A stretch of 49,438 bases of DNA from Pelagibacteraceae bacterium AG-439-F23 (GCA_003212415.1 QCPT01000008.1:1-49438), one strand, 5' to 3'. Shown: positions 1 through 8,591, numbered from the stretch's first letter. The notes: a model not told the origin generated them from the sequence alone. Made by a program: numbers and translations.

Positions 1-467
1 TTAAAAAAAAAATAAAACCAAAAAAACCTGAAGTTGATAATATTGTAAAAGATATTGAATATATAACAACTGATAAAAGTGGAAATAAATACAAAATATT
101 AGCTACCTCGGGTAGAACAAATTCAGAAAATAAAAATATATTAGACCTTGATAATGTTAGAGGTTTTGTAACATCTAAAGAGAATTCACCAGTACATATA
201 GTGTCTGACTTTGCCGAATATGATTCTTCTAATTTAAAATCAAATTTTTATCAAAATGTTGTTATTAATTATGAAAATAAAGAAATAACTTGTGATTATT
301 TTAACGTAGATATGAAAACAAATATTGCGATAGCGTATAATAATGTTGTAGTAACAGATCCATATTCTATAATGAAAGCAGGAAAAATAATTCTAAATAT
401 TGAAACAAAAATTATTAATATTAATCCAGACAACAAAAAAGACAAAGTAACGGTAAAAATAAATTAA
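1..467 (+). CDS. lptC: LPS-export protein, LptC-like (partial, 5' end missing)
   Basis: An open frame runs in from the left edge (codons start at base 3) with no start codon in the window, so the N-terminus, including any membrane anchor, is missing. The visible part of about 154 residues is a repetitive beta-strand protein of the OstA/LptC type: short repeats ending in a V-V/I pattern (NVVINYENKEITCDYFNVD, then NNVVVTDPYSIMKAGKI). In this family such a chain forms a beta-jellyroll that passes lipopolysaccharide from the inner membrane to LptA. The stop overlaps the start of lptB (TAATG), as expected for an Lpt operon. LptA shares the fold, so LptA cannot be excluded; the strand pattern looks closer to LptC. 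No separate lptA gene lies between this gene and lptB. Confidence 0.7.
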   Translation, partial: KKKIKPKKPEVDNIVKDIEYITTDKSGNKYKILATSGRTNSENKNILDLDNVRGFVTSKENSPVHIVSDFAEYDSSNLKSNFYQNVVINYENKEITCDYFNVDMKTNIAIAYNNVVVTDPYSIMKAGKIILNIETKIININPDNKKDKVTVKIN

Positions 468-1243
468 TGGCGGTTATAAAAAAATTTCGAATTAAAAGTT
501 TTAAGGAGCAAGAAACTTTACTTGAGTTAGATAAAGTTTCTATGTTCTATGATAAAAGAAGAATTCTAAACGACATATCCTTTAAAATTAATCGTTCAGA
601 AGTATTAGGGTTACTTGGTCCAAATGGAGTTGGCAAAAGTACAATATTTAAAATAATCATGAATATTGAACAATTAAAAAGTGGTAAAATATTTCTGAAA
701 GGTATAAACTGTACAGATCTTCCAATTCATGAAAGATCTTCCAAATTTCATTTATCATATTGCCCTCAATATGGAGGGTATTTTTATGATTTGACTATTT
801 TAGAAAATTTAACAGCAGTCGCTGAAATACATATCAAAGAAAAAAATTTGAGAATTTCTAAGATTGATAAAATTGTAGGTCAATTTGGATTTGATTCAAT
901 TTTGAATATAAAAGCAAAACATGTATCGGGTGGAGAGAGAAGAAAATTAGCTATAGGGATGGCTATAATTAATGATCCCGAAATACTATTACTTGATGAA
1001 CCTTATGCGGCCTTAGATATTTTGTCTATAAAGATGATACAAGAAATAATTATTAATTTACAATCAATGGAAAAGATGTCAATTATTGTATGTGATCATA
1101 ACGCAAGAGATTTATTAACTTGTGTTGACAGAGCAATAGTTTTATCAAATGGAAAAATTATTGCATCTGGAAGTCCGCAAGAAATAATAAATGATACACA
1201 TGCTCGATCAGTATACTTTGGTGATGAATTTAAAATAAATTAA
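467..1243 (+). CDS. lptB: LPS export ABC transporter ATP-binding protein LptB
   Basis: This is the cytoplasmic ATPase that powers extraction of lipopolysaccharide by LptFG. It has a complete ABC nucleotide-binding domain: Walker A GPNGVGKST (residues 51-59), Q-loop region YCPQYGG (98-104), signature SGGERRK (154-160), Walker B ILLLDEP (173-179), D-loop AALD and the switch histidine in CDHNARD. At 258 residues it is slightly longer than usual for LptB (about 240), because of an N-terminal extension of about 18 residues. The start overlaps the LptC-like gene by one base, which implies translational coupling. The aroA gene starts 7 bases downstream. Confidence 0.9.
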   Translation: MAVIKKFRIKSFKEQETLLELDKVSMFYDKRRILNDISFKINRSEVLGLLGPNGVGKSTIFKIIMNIEQLKSGKIFLKGINCTDLPIHERSSKFHLSYCPQYGGYFYDLTILENLTAVAEIHIKEKNLRISKIDKIVGQFGFDSILNIKAKHVSGGERRKLAIGMAIINDPEILLLDEPYAALDILSIKMIQEIIINLQSMEKMSIIVCDHNARDLLTCVDRAIVLSNGKIIASGSPQEIINDTHARSVYFGDEFKIN

Positions 1244-1250
1244 TTTCTAA

Positions 1251-2579
1251 ATGCCAAAACATATTTATATTGATAAAAAAATACCTCCATATAATAAAAG
1301 AATCAAAGTTAGTTCGGACAAAAGCTTGTCGATAAGAACTGTTTTGCTTGCTTCTCAAGCTGTAGGGGTTTCAAAAATTTCAAATCTTCTTGAGTCTGAA
1401 GATGTTTTAAACACACTAAAAGCTATTAAAAAACTTGGAATAAATTATAAAAAAAAAAAAAATTATTATGAGATTTATGGTTATGGCTTAAATGGTTATA
1501 ATCCTAAAAAAAATACAGTAATTAATGCTGGAAATTCAGGTACACTTGGTAGACTTATACTTTCTCTGCTCATCAAAACTAATAAAAAAATTAAATTAAT
1601 TGGTGACAAAAGTTTATCAAAAAGAGATTTTTCTAGAGTAACCAAACCTTTAAAGCTTTTTGGCGCTAATATAAAATCAATAAAAAATTCATTACCAGTA
1701 ACTATTCAAGGAACTGAATTTATTAGACCTATAAATTATGTAGAACATATTGGTTCCGCTCAAATAAAAACAGCCTGCTGTTTTGCTGCATTAAATGCTC
1801 CCGGGACAACAATTATACGAGCTAAAAAAAGTAGAAACCATACTGAGCTGCTCTTTAAGTATCTAAAAATTCCAATTAAAATTAAATCAAATAAAAATTT
1901 TGATTTAATTGAAGTAAAAGGCCTACAACAATACAATGCTTTTAAATATTCAATTCCCGGAGATATAAGTTCAAGCGCTTTTTTTATTGTTTTAACTTTA
2001 CTTTCAAAAAATTCAAAAATTACAATTCAAAATGTAAATATAAATGAAAGTAGAATTGGACTTATTAATATTTTAAAAATGATGAACTGTAAAATAATTT
2101 TTAAAAATAAAAGAATTTATAATGGTGAAAAAACTGCAGATATATTTATAAAAAGTTCACAAATATTAAAACCAATCAATTGTCCTTCAAGTTTAAATAG
2201 CTCAGCTATAGATGAGTTTTTGTTAATTTTTCTAGTTGCCGGAGTAAAAACAAAAGGAGTATCGACTTTTAAAGAATTGGGTGAATTAAATAAAAAAGAA
2301 AGTCCTAGATTAAATATAGCAATAAAATTTTTAAGAATGATTGGAATAAAAGTTGTAAGAAATAATGATAATATTAAAATATATGGAAAGACAAAAATAG
2401 ATTTAAAAAAAAACTATCATATTAAAAATTTTTTAAAGGACCACAGAATTTTTATGATGTCATGTATTGCAGCTCTAACATTGGGTGGAAAATGGAAAAT
2501 AAATGATAAAGACTCTATAAATACTTCTTTTCCAAAATTTCTTAATATTTTAAAAAATCTCGGAGCAAATATAAATTGA
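1251..2579 (+). CDS. aroA: 3-phosphoshikimate 1-carboxyvinyltransferase (EPSP synthase)
   Basis: This enzyme joins shikimate-3-phosphate and phosphoenolpyruvate to make EPSP, the sixth step of the shikimate pathway. Family landmarks in order: SDKSLSIR (residues 22-29), NAGNSGTLGR (92-101), GDKSLSKR (118-125), SAQIK (169-173), PGDISSSAF (236-244), the catalytic pair D321-E322, KESPR (349-353) and DHR (397-399). The length of 442 residues is normal. Some usually conserved positions differ: R-D-H-T-E reads RNHTE (195-199), SKRPM reads SKRDF and KE(S/T)DR reads KESPR. The main catalytic Lys, Asp, Glu and Arg positions remain. The cmk start overlaps its stop (TTGA), so aroA and cmk are probably co-translated. 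MurA elsewhere in the window shares the fold but has its own Cys motif. Confidence 0.92.
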   Translation: MPKHIYIDKKIPPYNKRIKVSSDKSLSIRTVLLASQAVGVSKISNLLESEDVLNTLKAIKKLGINYKKKKNYYEIYGYGLNGYNPKKNTVINAGNSGTLGRLILSLLIKTNKKIKLIGDKSLSKRDFSRVTKPLKLFGANIKSIKNSLPVTIQGTEFIRPINYVEHIGSAQIKTACCFAALNAPGTTIIRAKKSRNHTELLFKYLKIPIKIKSNKNFDLIEVKGLQQYNAFKYSIPGDISSSAFFIVLTLLSKNSKITIQNVNINESRIGLINILKMMNCKIIFKNKRIYNGEKTADIFIKSSQILKPINCPSSLNSSAIDEFLLIFLVAGVKTKGVSTFKELGELNKKESPRLNIAIKFLRMIGIKVVRNNDNIKIYGKTKIDLKKNYHIKNFLKDHRIFMMSCIAALTLGGKWKINDKDSINTSFPKFLNILKNLGANIN

Positions 2580-3232
2580 AAAAAAGAAAAGATATTATTA
2601 CCGTTGCTATCGATTCTCCTGCTGCCGCAGGAGGAGGTACACAAGCTAAACTAATAGCAAAACATTACAACCTTCAACACCTTGATACGGGACGTATATA
2701 CAGACTTATTGGTAAAATTAAATTAGAAAATTCAAAAAAATTTAACTATTCATTAATTAGAAAAAAAATCAAAAATTTAAATATAAATAACTTGAATAAT
2801 AAAAACTTATTATCCGATAAGGTGGCCGTTTCTGCTTCAATTATTGCCAAAGATAAAAAAATTAGAAATATAGTACATAAATTTCAGCAAAGATGCGCAT
2901 ACTCTCCTGCATTAAAGTATGCAGGATCAATTCTTGACGGCAGAGATATAATTACTGTTCAGGTAAAAGATGCAATGTTTAAATTTTTTATAACAGCAAG
3001 TCTTAAAGAACGTGCAAAGAGACGCTACAAGGAATTAAGAAAACTAAATAAAAAAATTACTTTAAATATAGTGCTTAAAAGCCTTAAAAATAGGGATAAA
3101 TCTGATCGTGAAAGAAAACATGGTCCTCTAAAAAAAACAAAAGATTCAATCTTGATTAATACAACTAAATTAAGTAAGAAAGCGTGCTTTATGAAAATTA
3201 AAGATATTATGGATAGGAAATTAAAAGTTTAA
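2576..3232 (+). CDS. cmk: Cytidylate kinase, atypical P-loop
   Basis: Cytidylate kinase phosphorylates CMP and dCMP. The family framework is clear: LDTGRIYR (canonical LDTGALYR), ILDGRDIIT (canonical DGRDIGT), a TASLKERAKRR segment, and RDKSDRERKHGPLKKT with the RD..DR..PL pattern. The length of 218 residues is normal. The N-terminal P-loop is abnormal: DSPAAAGGGT at residues 13-22, where the family has D-G-P-x-x-x-G-K-G-T, so residue 20, the phosphate-binding lysine, is Gly. The start is TTG at 2576, inside the aroA stop; translation from it gives the expected N-terminus. rpsA follows with a one-base overlap (TAATG), and cmk-rpsA-ihfB is a widespread proteobacterial order. Identification is secure, but activity with this P-loop is uncertain. 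Confidence 0.88.
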   Translation: MKKRKDIITVAIDSPAAAGGGTQAKLIAKHYNLQHLDTGRIYRLIGKIKLENSKKFNYSLIRKKIKNLNINNLNNKNLLSDKVAVSASIIAKDKKIRNIVHKFQQRCAYSPALKYAGSILDGRDIITVQVKDAMFKFFITASLKERAKRRYKELRKLNKKITLNIVLKSLKNRDKSDRERKHGPLKKTKDSILINTTKLSKKACFMKIKDIMDRKLKV

Positions 3233-4962
3233 TGGAAATTTACAAAGACTTGTCTTCACCAGCTAGTCAACAATTTGAAAAATTACTAAATAATCAATTA
3301 TCAAAAAACAAAATAGAAGAAGGAAAAGTAATTGAAGGTAAAATTACCAAGATTACTGAAAAATATATTTTCTTATTCATTCAGGGTTTAAAAAGTGAGC
3401 CTGTAATTGATATTAATGAAATGAAAATGATTGGTATGGAAAATAAAATCATTGAGGGAGAAACTATTCCAGTCTTATTAGAAAAGATTGAAGATAAAAA
3501 TGGAGATGTAATTGTATCAGCACAAAAAGCAAAAAAAATTAAAGGATGGTTTGAATTAGAAAAAGCGTACGAAGAAAATAAATCAATAAATGGAAAAATA
3601 ACTTCAAAATGTAAAGGGGGAGTTATTGTAGAACACATTGAAACGCAGTCACTAATGTTTTGTCCAGGTTCCCAAATTTCGGATAAGCCAATGAAAAATA
3701 TTGATCATTTAATTGGAATAGAACAAAAATTTGCAATTATTAAATTAGATAAATTAAGAGGAAATGCTTGCGTATCCAGAAGACAAATTGTTTCTTCAAA
3801 CAAAAAAGTAGATAAAGCAAAAATAATAGAAAAATTTAAAGTTGGAGACTTAATTAAAGATGCAGTAGTTAAAGGCTACTCTTCTTTTGGCTGTTTTTTT
3901 GAAGTAAACAACGAAATAGATGTTTTGGTACATCTTCAAGAAATATCATATTCTAGAGTAAATCATCCTGACGAAATTTTTAGTATTGGAGAAAAGCATG
4001 ACTTAAAAGTTATTACAATTGATAAAGAAAAATTACAGATTGGATGCTCAATTAAACAGCTTTCACCTGACCCGTTTGAACATATCTCAAATTACGAACA
4101 AGGTAAAAAATATAAAGTAAAAGTTGTTAAGATTGCCGATTATGGTTGTTTTTGTGAACTTGAACCAGGTCTAAGCACTTTACTTCATTCAAGCGAGATT
4201 AGTTGGACCAAAAAAAATATTTCTGCAAAAAAAATATTTGAAGTCGGAGATCTTATAGATTGTGTTATTACAGAAATTGATAAAGAAAAAAGGAGAGTAG
4301 CAATTTCGCATAAATTAACAATTGAAAATCCTTATTTATCTCTAGAAAAAAAATACCCAGTTGGATCAGATATAGAAGGTGTGGTTACAAACTTAAATGA
4401 ATATGCTCTTTATGTAAAATTAGGAGATTTTGATATTGATGGATTTCTGCATGCTAACGATCTTTCTTATTTGGGCAAACCAGAAGAAGAACTAAAAAAA
4501 TATAAAAAAGGTATTAAGCTAAAGGTTAAAATTTTAGAAATAAACAAAGACGATTCAAAAGTTAGAGTTGGACTAAAACAATTAGAAAAAGATCCTTTTG
4601 ACTGGTTTAAAGATAAAAAACTAAATGATACAATAACCGTAAAAGTAACATCATCAGACAATAAGGGTTTAATGGTAAAACCAGAAGGCTCTGATTTGGA
4701 ATTTTTAATTAAAAAATCACAAATTGCAGTAAGAACTGCCGATGCAAGACCTTCGCGGTTTGTTGGAGGAGAAAGAATTGATACTGCAATTGCAGAGTTA
4801 AATTTAGATAAAAGAAAAGTAAGTTTAAGTATTAAATTGCTAGAAGAGTTACAAAATAAAGAAGCAGTATCTAAATTTTCAAGCCCTTTAAGCGGAAAAA
4901 ATTTACCATTTTCATCGCTTTCAGATCAACTAGATGATAAAAAAAAAGATAAAGATAAATAA
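3232..4962 (+). CDS. rpsA: 30S ribosomal protein S1
   Basis: Ribosomal protein S1 binds mRNA and helps load it on the 30S subunit. The 576-residue chain holds six tandem S1 (OB-fold) repeats; the clearest are those near residues 205-275 (FKVGDLIKDAVVKGYSSFGCF), 290-360 (YKVKVVKIADYGCFCELEPG) and 375-450. The first two are more divergent, as in other bacteria. The C-terminus is a charged tail ending DDKKKDKDK. The length matches the usual proteobacterial form (about 557-570). It sits between cmk and ihfB, the standard arrangement. This gene matters in an organism where clear Shine-Dalgarno sequences are scarce. Confidence 0.95.
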   Translation: MEIYKDLSSPASQQFEKLLNNQLSKNKIEEGKVIEGKITKITEKYIFLFIQGLKSEPVIDINEMKMIGMENKIIEGETIPVLLEKIEDKNGDVIVSAQKAKKIKGWFELEKAYEENKSINGKITSKCKGGVIVEHIETQSLMFCPGSQISDKPMKNIDHLIGIEQKFAIIKLDKLRGNACVSRRQIVSSNKKVDKAKIIEKFKVGDLIKDAVVKGYSSFGCFFEVNNEIDVLVHLQEISYSRVNHPDEIFSIGEKHDLKVITIDKEKLQIGCSIKQLSPDPFEHISNYEQGKKYKVKVVKIADYGCFCELEPGLSTLLHSSEISWTKKNISAKKIFEVGDLIDCVITEIDKEKRRVAISHKLTIENPYLSLEKKYPVGSDIEGVVTNLNEYALYVKLGDFDIDGFLHANDLSYLGKPEEELKKYKKGIKLKVKILEINKDDSKVRVGLKQLEKDPFDWFKDKKLNDTITVKVTSSDNKGLMVKPEGSDLEFLIKKSQIAVRTADARPSRFVGGERIDTAIAELNLDKRKVSLSIKLLEELQNKEAVSKFSSPLSGKNLPFSSLSDQLDDKKKDKDK

Positions 4963-4974
4963 TAAATAAATAAG

Positions 4975-5262
4975 TTGCCAGTTGCAAAATCAGATCTAAT
5001 AAAAGAACTAGCAGACTCATATCCCAATTTCTTAAGAAAAGACCTTGTGCGCTTAATTGATATAGTATTGTACGAAATGATTAATTCGCTTAAAAGAGGA
5101 GAAAGAGTTGAGTTGCGGGATATATTTACAATAGAACCTAGAACTCAAAAATCTGGTTTCAGAAGAAACCCGAAAAACGGGAAATCATTTTTTGCAAAAG
5201 AGAGAAAAAAAATATTTTTTAAAATGTCAAAAAAATGGGCAACAAAAATAAATGAAAAATAG
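4975..5262 (+). CDS. ihfB: Integration host factor beta / HU-family DNA-binding protein
   Basis: A 95-residue histone-like protein of the HU/IHF family. Visible landmarks: an N-terminal helical part (KSDLIKELADSYPNF), the segment VELRDIFTIEPRTQKSGFRRNPKNG, where the family has G-F-G-x-F...R.GRNP.TG, and a basic C-terminal helix. The RRNP motif with its proline is the loop that intercalates into DNA. The position directly after rpsA indicates the IHF beta subunit rather than HU. The start is TTG at 4975; no ATG gives a full-length family N-terminus. The 3' end overlaps pyrF by 11 bases. Confidence 0.85.
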   Translation: MPVAKSDLIKELADSYPNFLRKDLVRLIDIVLYEMINSLKRGERVELRDIFTIEPRTQKSGFRRNPKNGKSFFAKERKKIFFKMSKKWATKINEK

Positions 5263-5947
5263 TAAAATATTTGTTGCATGTGATACATCAAGTTTAAAAC
5301 TTGTAAAAAAAATTATTAAACAAACAAAAACAAATAAATTAGAAATTATACCTAAATTTGGCCTTCAGTTCTTCTATAGTAGACAGGGAAGAAAATTTTT
5401 AGAAAAATTTAATAACAATTTTTTTTTAGATTTAAAAATTAACGATATCAAACAAACAGCTTTATCAGCAATAGATTCTTTAAAAGATCTAAAAAAATGC
5501 AAATATATTACTGTTCACGCTAATGGTGGTTTAGAAATGTTAAAGTCGGTAAAAAAAAAAGCCACAAAGACTAATAAGAATTTAAAAATTTTAGGCGTGA
5601 CTGTTTTAACAAGTTTAAATAATGAATCTTTAAAAGAAATTGGTTATACAAAAAATTTAAACCAATTAGTTTTAAAACAAGTAAGTTTAATAAAAAAGGC
5701 TGGTTTGCATGGTGCGGTGTTGTCAGCAAAAGAAGCAAAAATTGTTAAAAAAAAATATAAAAATTTATTTATTGTAACTCCAGGTATAAGACTTCCTGGG
5801 GACAAAAAGGATGACCAGGCAAGAGTGGTTACTCCCTTTGAAGCATTAAAGAAAAATAAAGTAAATGCAATTGTTATGGGCAGATCTTTGATCCGAGGAA
5901 ATATTAAAAATAATATTAAAAAGTTGACGGATCATTTAAATCAATGA
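5252..5947 (+). CDS. pyrF: Orotidine 5'-phosphate decarboxylase
   Basis: Catalyses the last step of de novo UMP synthesis, decarboxylation of orotidylate. The catalytic D-x-K-x-x-D array is present as DLKINDIKQT (residues 60-69; D60, K62, D65). Other landmarks are TVHANGGLEML, a GVTVLTSLN strand, the phosphate-binding TPGIRLPGDKKDDQARV and the terminal MGRSLIRG. The length of 231 residues is normal. The start overlaps ihfB by 11 bases and the stop overlaps trpF by 4 (ATGA). The coupling of pyrF to trpF is a known alphaproteobacterial arrangement. Confidence 0.94.
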   Translation: MKNSKIFVACDTSSLKLVKKIIKQTKTNKLEIIPKFGLQFFYSRQGRKFLEKFNNNFFLDLKINDIKQTALSAIDSLKDLKKCKYITVHANGGLEMLKSVKKKATKTNKNLKILGVTVLTSLNNESLKEIGYTKNLNQLVLKQVSLIKKAGLHGAVLSAKEAKIVKKKYKNLFIVTPGIRLPGDKKDDQARVVTPFEALKKNKVNAIVMGRSLIRGNIKNNIKKLTDHLNQ

Positions 5948-6573
5948 TCAAAGGATTAAAGATATGTGGAATCTCTGATCATAAAACTTTAAACTATATT
6001 GTAAAACATGCTCACCCCCCTCAATTCATAGGTTTTATAACAAATTATGAAAAGTCAAAAAGGTATGTCGAATTTGAAAACTTAAAAAAACTTGTCAATA
6101 TTGACAGAAAGGGAATTAATTTTGTTTCAGTTTTGGTAAATCCTATCGATGAAATATTAGAAAAAATAAAAAATCTTAATTTTGACTACTACCAACTATA
6201 TGATGTTAGCCCCGAAACAACAAAATTAATAAAAGAAAAATACAAAATTAAAATTATTTCAGCTCTTACAATAAATAATAAAGATGATGTGAATAAATAT
6301 AAAAAATATCAAAATATATCAGATATAATATTATTTGATGGTAAGGGTTATGAAAAATCTTTTGGATTTGATCATGAACTTTTAAACAATGTCTCAAATT
6401 CAATTAAAAAAATGTTAGCTGGAAATATTCAGTACAATGATGGACTTGAAAAATTTTCGGAAATAGCTGATATTATTGATATTTCAGGAAGTTTAGAAAC
6501 AGAAGGAAAAAAAGATATTTCAAAGATAAATATTTTATTAGAAAAATTTAGTAAAATTAAAAATGAAAATTAA
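5944..6573 (+). CDS. trpF: Phosphoribosylanthranilate isomerase
   Basis: Third step of tryptophan synthesis: Amadori rearrangement of N-(5-phosphoribosyl)anthranilate. It is a TIM barrel with the N-terminal KICGI motif holding the catalytic Cys8, the GFITNYEKSKRYV segment (canonical GF.F..SPR.V), an ILFDGKG strand carrying the expected catalytic Asp, and the C-terminal phosphate-binding IIDISGSLETEGKKD (canonical DVSSGVE..G.KD). The length of 209 residues is normal. The LAGGL motif appears as LAGNIQ, a mild change. Start and stop overlap pyrF (ATGA) and trpB (11 bases). Confidence 0.9.
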   Translation: MIKGLKICGISDHKTLNYIVKHAHPPQFIGFITNYEKSKRYVEFENLKKLVNIDRKGINFVSVLVNPIDEILEKIKNLNFDYYQLYDVSPETTKLIKEKYKIKIISALTINNKDDVNKYKKYQNISDIILFDGKGYEKSFGFDHELLNNVSNSIKKMLAGNIQYNDGLEKFSEIADIIDISGSLETEGKKDISKINILLEKFSKIKNEN

Positions 6574-7807
6574 AAAAAACATGCCTTTAATTGACCAACA
6601 CAACAAAAGCGGTTTTTGGGGTGGAAAATTTGGAGGCAATTTTATACCTGAAACTCTAAAAAAACCTGTTGAAGATCTTGAAATTCTATTTTCAAAATTA
6701 AGAAATAATAAAAGTTTTATATTTGAAAGAGATAACTATTTTAAAAATTGGGTAGGTTCTCCTACAAGATTTATTAAACTTGAAAATTTAACCAATCACC
6801 TTCGTGGGGCTCAAATTTGGTCAAAAGTTGTGTCTGACGCAAATGGCGGTGCACATAAAATTTATAACGCCACTGTACATTGCTTGATAGCTAAAAGAGC
6901 GGGAAAAAAATACATAGTTGGAGACACTGGTGCTGGGTACGCAGGTAAAATGCTTAGTATGGCAGCAAAAAAATTTGGATTGAAATGTAAAATATTTATG
7001 GGAGCCAAAGATATAAAAAGACAAGGACCTAATGTAAGAGCAATGAAAAAAAATTTAGCAGAAGTTGTTCCTGTTTATACAGGAAGTCAAACACTTGTTG
7101 ATGCTGTTAGTGAATGTATGAGATACTGGGTCTCAAACTGTGATACAACTCATATGTGTGTAGGTTCTACGGTTGGTCCAAATATTTTTGTAAAAATTTG
7201 CGGATGGAGTACGTCACAAATTTCTAGAGAACTTTGCATACAAATTAAAGAAGAGTTTGGAAAAATCCCAAAAAAATTAAAATTAATAAACTGTGTAGGA
7301 GGAGGCTCATCAAGTTTTGGTTTTTGGAATGAATTTATGCATTATGATAAAAAAAAAGTTGAGTTCATTGGCGTTGAAGCTGGCGGACCAAAAAAAAGCA
7401 AAAGACACGCTGCTCCTTTAACTTATGGATCAAAAATAGGAGTGCTTCATGGAGCCATGCAATATGTAAACCAGGATAAAATGGGACAAATAGAAGAAAC
7501 TAAATCAATTAGCGCAGGACTAGACTATCCTGGAGTTTCCCCTCTTCATTGTTTTTTAAAAGATGCAAAAAGAGCTAGGTACACTGCTGCCACTGATGAA
7601 GATGCATTAAAAGCATATCAGTTGGTAACTAAATATGAAAATTTAAACCCAAGTTTAGAACCAAGCCATGCTTTTGCTGAAGCAATCAAAATTGCTCCAA
7701 AACTAAGCAATGATACAATTATAATTGTTAATTCTTGTGGAGATGCAAAAAAAGATAGGGATATTTTAAGAAAAAAATTAGGTAAAAAATATGAGAACTC
7801 AAATTAG
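6563..7807 (+). CDS. trpB: Tryptophan synthase beta chain, divergent active site
   Basis: The beta chain condenses indole with serine on pyridoxal phosphate. Overall the family is certain: FGGNFIPETL, GSPTRF, the PLP lysine K99 in GGAHK, MGAKDIKRQGPNV, GGGSSS, the block GQIEETKSISAGLDYPGVSP and a C-terminal VNSCGDAKKDRD. Several motifs are rewritten: KREDLxHxGAHK reads KVVSDANGGAHK, ETGAGQHG reads DTGAGYAG (the catalytic Glu is D121), and SGRGDKD reads SCGDAKKDRD. The length of 414 residues is normal. The start could also be the ATG at 6581, which avoids the overlap with trpF. It sits in trpF-trpB-trpA order, and trpA also diverges at the matching face. Family membership is well supported; kinetic competence is inferred. 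Confidence 0.88.
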   Translation: MKIKKNMPLIDQHNKSGFWGGKFGGNFIPETLKKPVEDLEILFSKLRNNKSFIFERDNYFKNWVGSPTRFIKLENLTNHLRGAQIWSKVVSDANGGAHKIYNATVHCLIAKRAGKKYIVGDTGAGYAGKMLSMAAKKFGLKCKIFMGAKDIKRQGPNVRAMKKNLAEVVPVYTGSQTLVDAVSECMRYWVSNCDTTHMCVGSTVGPNIFVKICGWSTSQISRELCIQIKEEFGKIPKKLKLINCVGGGSSSFGFWNEFMHYDKKKVEFIGVEAGGPKKSKRHAAPLTYGSKIGVLHGAMQYVNQDKMGQIEETKSISAGLDYPGVSPLHCFLKDAKRARYTAATDEDALKAYQLVTKYENLNPSLEPSHAFAEAIKIAPKLSNDTIIIVNSCGDAKKDRDILRKKLGKKYENSN

Positions 7808-8591
7808 CCTCGCATTTGAAAAAGCAAAAAAAGAAAATAGACCCGCTTTACTTACTTATACTGTTGCGGGAGATAACACTAAAAAGAAGTCATTAGAAAT
7901 TTTAAATTATATATCAAAAAACATTGATATTTGTGAACTAGGATTTCCACACAATACTCCCATTGGCGATGGTGGAGAAATACAAACTAGTTCTTATAGA
8001 GCCATAAAAAATGGAATAAAAATGAACGATATATTCCAAATAGTTAAAAAATATAAAAGAAATAAATTTTCTAAACCTGTAATATTAATGGGTTATTACA
8101 ATATGATTTATCAATTTGGAGAAAAAAAATTTTTAAATAAATGTAAAAAAACAGGAATAGATGGGCTTATTGTTGTAGATCTTCCTTGGCCAGAAAATAA
8201 AGTTTTTGCAAATAAATGTAAAAAAAAATCTATTAGTTTTATACAATTATTATCTCCAACTACCTCAAAAATAAGATTAAAAAAAATTGTGAAAGATTCT
8301 CATGAAATGATTTATTACATTAGCATGCTTTCCACAACAGGAGGAAAATTAAAGGTATCCCCCAAGAAGATACTTAAAAATTATTACAAGATAAAAAAAA
8401 TTAATCCAAAAAAAAATTGTGTTATTGGCTTTGGTATCACTGAAAAAACAATTCCAAAATTAAAATCAGCAGATGGTTTAGTGGTTGGAAGTGCTATTTG
8501 TAAAGAAATTACTAGAAGTTTAAACAATAGACAAAATCCTGTCACAAATGTAGGTAAATTAGTAATTAAACTGAAAAAAAATACATTATGA
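7791..8591 (+). CDS. trpA: Tryptophan synthase alpha chain
   Basis: The alpha chain cleaves indole-3-glycerol phosphate to indole, which channels to TrpB. It is a TIM barrel of 266 residues. The two catalytic acids are at their standard positions: E49 in ELGFP and D60 in PIGDGGEIQ. Further landmarks: PVILMGYYNMIYQFG, DGLIVVDLPWPE, QLLSPTTSKIR, YYISMLSTTGG and VIGFGITEKT...GLVVGSAI. The segment ELGxPxSDP reads ELGFPHNTP and SxxGVTG reads SMLSTTGG, so contact loops differ from the usual enzyme, in parallel with TrpB. It overlaps trpB by 17 bases and accD by 4 (ATGA). Confidence 0.92.
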   Translation: MRTQISLAFEKAKKENRPALLTYTVAGDNTKKKSLEILNYISKNIDICELGFPHNTPIGDGGEIQTSSYRAIKNGIKMNDIFQIVKKYKRNKFSKPVILMGYYNMIYQFGEKKFLNKCKKTGIDGLIVVDLPWPENKVFANKCKKKSISFIQLLSPTTSKIRLKKIVKDSHEMIYYISMLSTTGGKLKVSPKKILKNYYKIKKINPKKNCVIGFGITEKTIPKLKSADGLVVGSAICKEITRSLNNRQNPVTNVGKLVIKLKKNTL

